This document shows, piece by piece, positions 4,815-6,390 of a stretch of DNA of 6,390 nucleotides. The position numbers and the translations under genes were made by a program. Source of the DNA: an uncultured Oscillospiraceae bacterium (lineage in GTDB: Bacteria; Bacillota; Clostridia; Oscillospirales; Oscillospiraceae). Under the pieces are notes generated by a model. The model saw only the letters and a list, made by a program, of their open reading frames with translations. It searched no databases and was not told the DNA's origin. Within the stretch, counting starts at the first letter, position 1. Each line of letters begins with the position of its first letter. The DNA is taken from positions 1 through 6,390 of the forward strand of contig CAKTZN010000101.1 of the NCBI GenBank assembly GCA_934635545.1, given 5' to 3'.

Positions 4815-4855
4815 AAAAAAGCGGTATTCGGGCTTTGCCCGAATACCGCTTTTTT
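4815..4855. terminator. Bidirectional intrinsic terminator between the amidohydrolase and acsB
   Basis: A perfect 19-bp inverted repeat (4815-4833 with 4837-4855, loop TTT) has A6 at the outer left and T6 at the outer right, with a GC-rich core, GCGGTATTCGGGC. On either strand this gives a stem ending in a U tract. It begins 18 bp beyond the acsB stop codon on the minus strand and also faces transcription from the plus-strand unit. Confidence 0.92.
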
Positions 4856-4872
4856 GATTTGGAAGAATTCCC

Positions 4873-6390
4873 TTACATGAGGGGCTCCATCTCCAGAACG
4901 GGATGGCCCACCTCGGTCAGGAAGGTGTACAGCTCCTCCATGTCGGTGGTGACGGTCTCATCAGCGATCATGCTGGTGAAGTTGTCGATGCCGTACAGCT
5001 CCTTGGCGGTGGCGTTGATGCGATCCGCCATCTGATCCTTCAGCTCCTTGGGCAGCCACACGATGCGGCCCATGCCGCCCTCGGCGGCCAGGAACTTCTT
5101 GGAGGCGATGAACTGCTTGCCGTGGCCCATGAAGCCGGGGGTCTGAACACCGCCGCCGGTCATGGAGGCCATCTCGGAGAAGCTCATGCCCAGGGGGGTC
5201 ATGCCCACATGCTCACGGTTGGTGATGACCACGCCGTTGGACATGGGCTCGATGCCGCAGATGCACTCGAAGCAGCCGCAGGAGGTCATGGGATCCTCCA
5301 GGATGGAGTACAGGGTCACGCGCTCCAGCGCGCCGTGAGAGTACTTGCTGACGGCCTCGTTGACATCCTCGTAGGCGCCCAGGCGCTCGTCCAGGCAGCG
5401 ATCCTTGGGGACGATCTGGCAGGGGCCGTTGGGATCCAGCTCATTAGTGGCCTTGGCATCCAGCCAGGACACGGCGCCGCACAGGCCCAGACGCTCGGGG
5501 GTGACGATGCAGACGTGGCTGGGAGAGAAGGCCTGGCACAGGATGCAGGTGTAGAACTTATCCACGGACTCGTCGGTCATGGACTTCAGGCGGGCGTCAC
5601 GGGCCACGAATGCCTCGTTGGCCTTGGCGCGGATCTCCTTGCAGCCCTCGGGACGGGTGCAGATGCGGACCTGGCACTTATCCACCACGGTCTCGTACTC
5701 GCCCTTGACCTTGGCATACAGCACCTCGCCCAGGTGACGGGCGCGGAAGCCGGCCTCGAAAGCGGACTTGGACACGCGGACGCGGATCATGTCGCGCTGG
5801 CCGGTGTGCATAACGCCCTCGATGCAGTTGAGGAAGTTGTGGAACTTACGCTCGACAACAGGCTCGAAGTCGGTCTGCCAGGACTTGCCGGCCACCTCCA
5901 GGGTGATGGTCAGGCAGATCTTGGAGCCGGGCTCGAACTCGTCGAAATCGGGGCCGTCCAGAATGATGGCGTGATCCTCGATATTCTGGGCCTCTTCGGT
6001 GCGGCAGAACTCGCAGCAGTCCACGCGGGAGCCGTCGATCTCGATCTGGGTGTCGTTCTTGCGGATGATCTCGCCCTCGAAGGCGTTGGAGAAGGCCACG
6101 GGGATGTCGATGTTGGTGACCTTGATCTTGATGTCGCGGGCCTCCAGAGAGGTCTCGATCCAGTCCTGGGTGTTCTCGTTGATGATCAGGGACTTGGGCA
6201 CAGCCCACATGTCATCGGTATCGTTGGTGATGACGGGGAAGCCCAACTGGATGGCGCCGGCGCCGCAGGCCACGGTGATGTCGGGCACGGGGGCGTAGGC
6301 GTTGACGAACGCGAAAATGCGGTGGAAGGAGTAGTCGATATGGCCGTCATAATCGCCGGGCTGGACAGCGCCGAAGATGAAGGCGGCGCG
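4873..6390 (-). CDS. acsB: Acetyl-CoA synthase (CODH/ACS beta subunit), N-terminus beyond window
   Basis: AcsB joins CO, a methyl group from the corrinoid iron-sulfur protein and CoA into acetyl-CoA at the nickel-containing A-cluster, the final step of the Wood-Ljungdahl pathway. The frame is open from the right edge to TAA at 4875-4873, 505 residues. A-cluster ligands are visible: TCILCQAFSPSHVC gives Cys282, Cys285 and Cys294 (window numbering), LGLCGAVSW gives Cys304, and SCGCFEC gives the Cys371-Gly372-Cys373 motif that holds the second metal. These match Cys506, 509, 518, 528 and Cys595-Gly596-Cys597 of Moorella AcsB at a constant offset of 224, so the whole protein should be about 729 aa and bacterial-type, longer than archaeal CdhC. 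Also typical are VPDITVACGAGAIQLGFPVI near 34-53 and MTGGGVQTPGFMGHGKQFIA late in the chain. The in-frame GTG at 6288 is an internal valine, not a start. The call is very secure. Confidence 0.97.
   Translation of the reverse strand, partial: RAAFIFGAVQPGDYDGHIDYSFHRIFAFVNAYAPVPDITVACGAGAIQLGFPVITNDTDDMWAVPKSLIINENTQDWIETSLEARDIKIKVTNIDIPVAFSNAFEGEIIRKNDTQIEIDGSRVDCCEFCRTEEAQNIEDHAIILDGPDFDEFEPGSKICLTITLEVAGKSWQTDFEPVVERKFHNFLNCIEGVMHTGQRDMIRVRVSKSAFEAGFRARHLGEVLYAKVKGEYETVVDKCQVRICTRPEGCKEIRAKANEAFVARDARLKSMTDESVDKFYTCILCQAFSPSHVCIVTPERLGLCGAVSWLDAKATNELDPNGPCQIVPKDRCLDERLGAYEDVNEAVSKYSHGALERVTLYSILEDPMTSCGCFECICGIEPMSNGVVITNREHVGMTPLGMSFSEMASMTGGGVQTPGFMGHGKQFIASKKFLAAEGGMGRIVWLPKELKDQMADRINATAKELYGIDNFTSMIADETVTTDMEELYTFLTEVGHPVLEMEPLM

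Noticed and set aside
6286..6288. GTG as the start of acsB
   Set aside because: The same frame continues upstream to the window edge with AcsB-like sequence (AYAPVPDITV), so this codon is an internal valine.
1..6390. CRISPR array, tRNA, rRNA, transposase or integrase genes
   Set aside because: I saw no regularly spaced repeats of 24-40 bp, no cloverleaf with a CCA-type end and no recombinase motifs on either strand.

Overview
The window looks like chromosomal DNA of an anaerobic Gram-positive Clostridia (Firmicutes). GC-rich genes with strong AAGGAGG-type ribosome binding sites alternate with AT-rich intergenic DNA, and the gene content is one-carbon and Wood-Ljungdahl metabolism. The C-terminal 505 residues of a bacterial-type acetyl-CoA synthase (AcsB), with every A-cluster ligand visible, point to an acetogen or an organism with a partial Wood-Ljungdahl pathway. 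A gut Oscillospiraceae-like source is my guess from style, not something the sequence proves.

Layout from left to right. Positions 1-1507 are a minus-strand unit. A consensus promoter (1507-1478) drives a leader with features of a cobalamin riboswitch and a terminator (about 1460-1331). It is followed by an unrecognised 75-aa gene (1317-1090), a hairpin-rich spacer, and metF (853 to beyond the left edge). Positions 1508-1915 are the divergent control region for the plus strand. It holds an operator-like palindrome, a likely promoter, a tetrahydrofolate (THF) riboswitch (1734-1835) and a hairpin that can hide the folT ribosome binding site. The plus-strand unit is folT (folate ECF transporter S component) overlapping folC (folylpolyglutamate synthase), then a perfect 13-bp terminator hairpin, then a small amidohydrolase. 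A convergent intergenic region (4677-4872) holds phased GGTAC repeats, a palindromic element and a 19-bp bidirectional terminator. Minus-strand acsB then runs off the right edge.

The parts fit one theme. FolT imports folate, FolC adds the glutamate tail that keeps it in the cell, MetF reduces methylene-THF to methyl-THF, and AcsB condenses a corrinoid-borne methyl group with CO and CoA to give acetyl-CoA. The two divergent leaders appear to sense the two cofactors of that methyl branch: THF on the plus side (strong call) and possibly cobalamin on the minus side (tentative). The most informative points are a predicted THF-OFF translational switch with an explicit alternative pairing (1774-1781 with 1879-1886), the divergent cobalamin-like leader, and the unknown 75-aa gene between that leader and metF.
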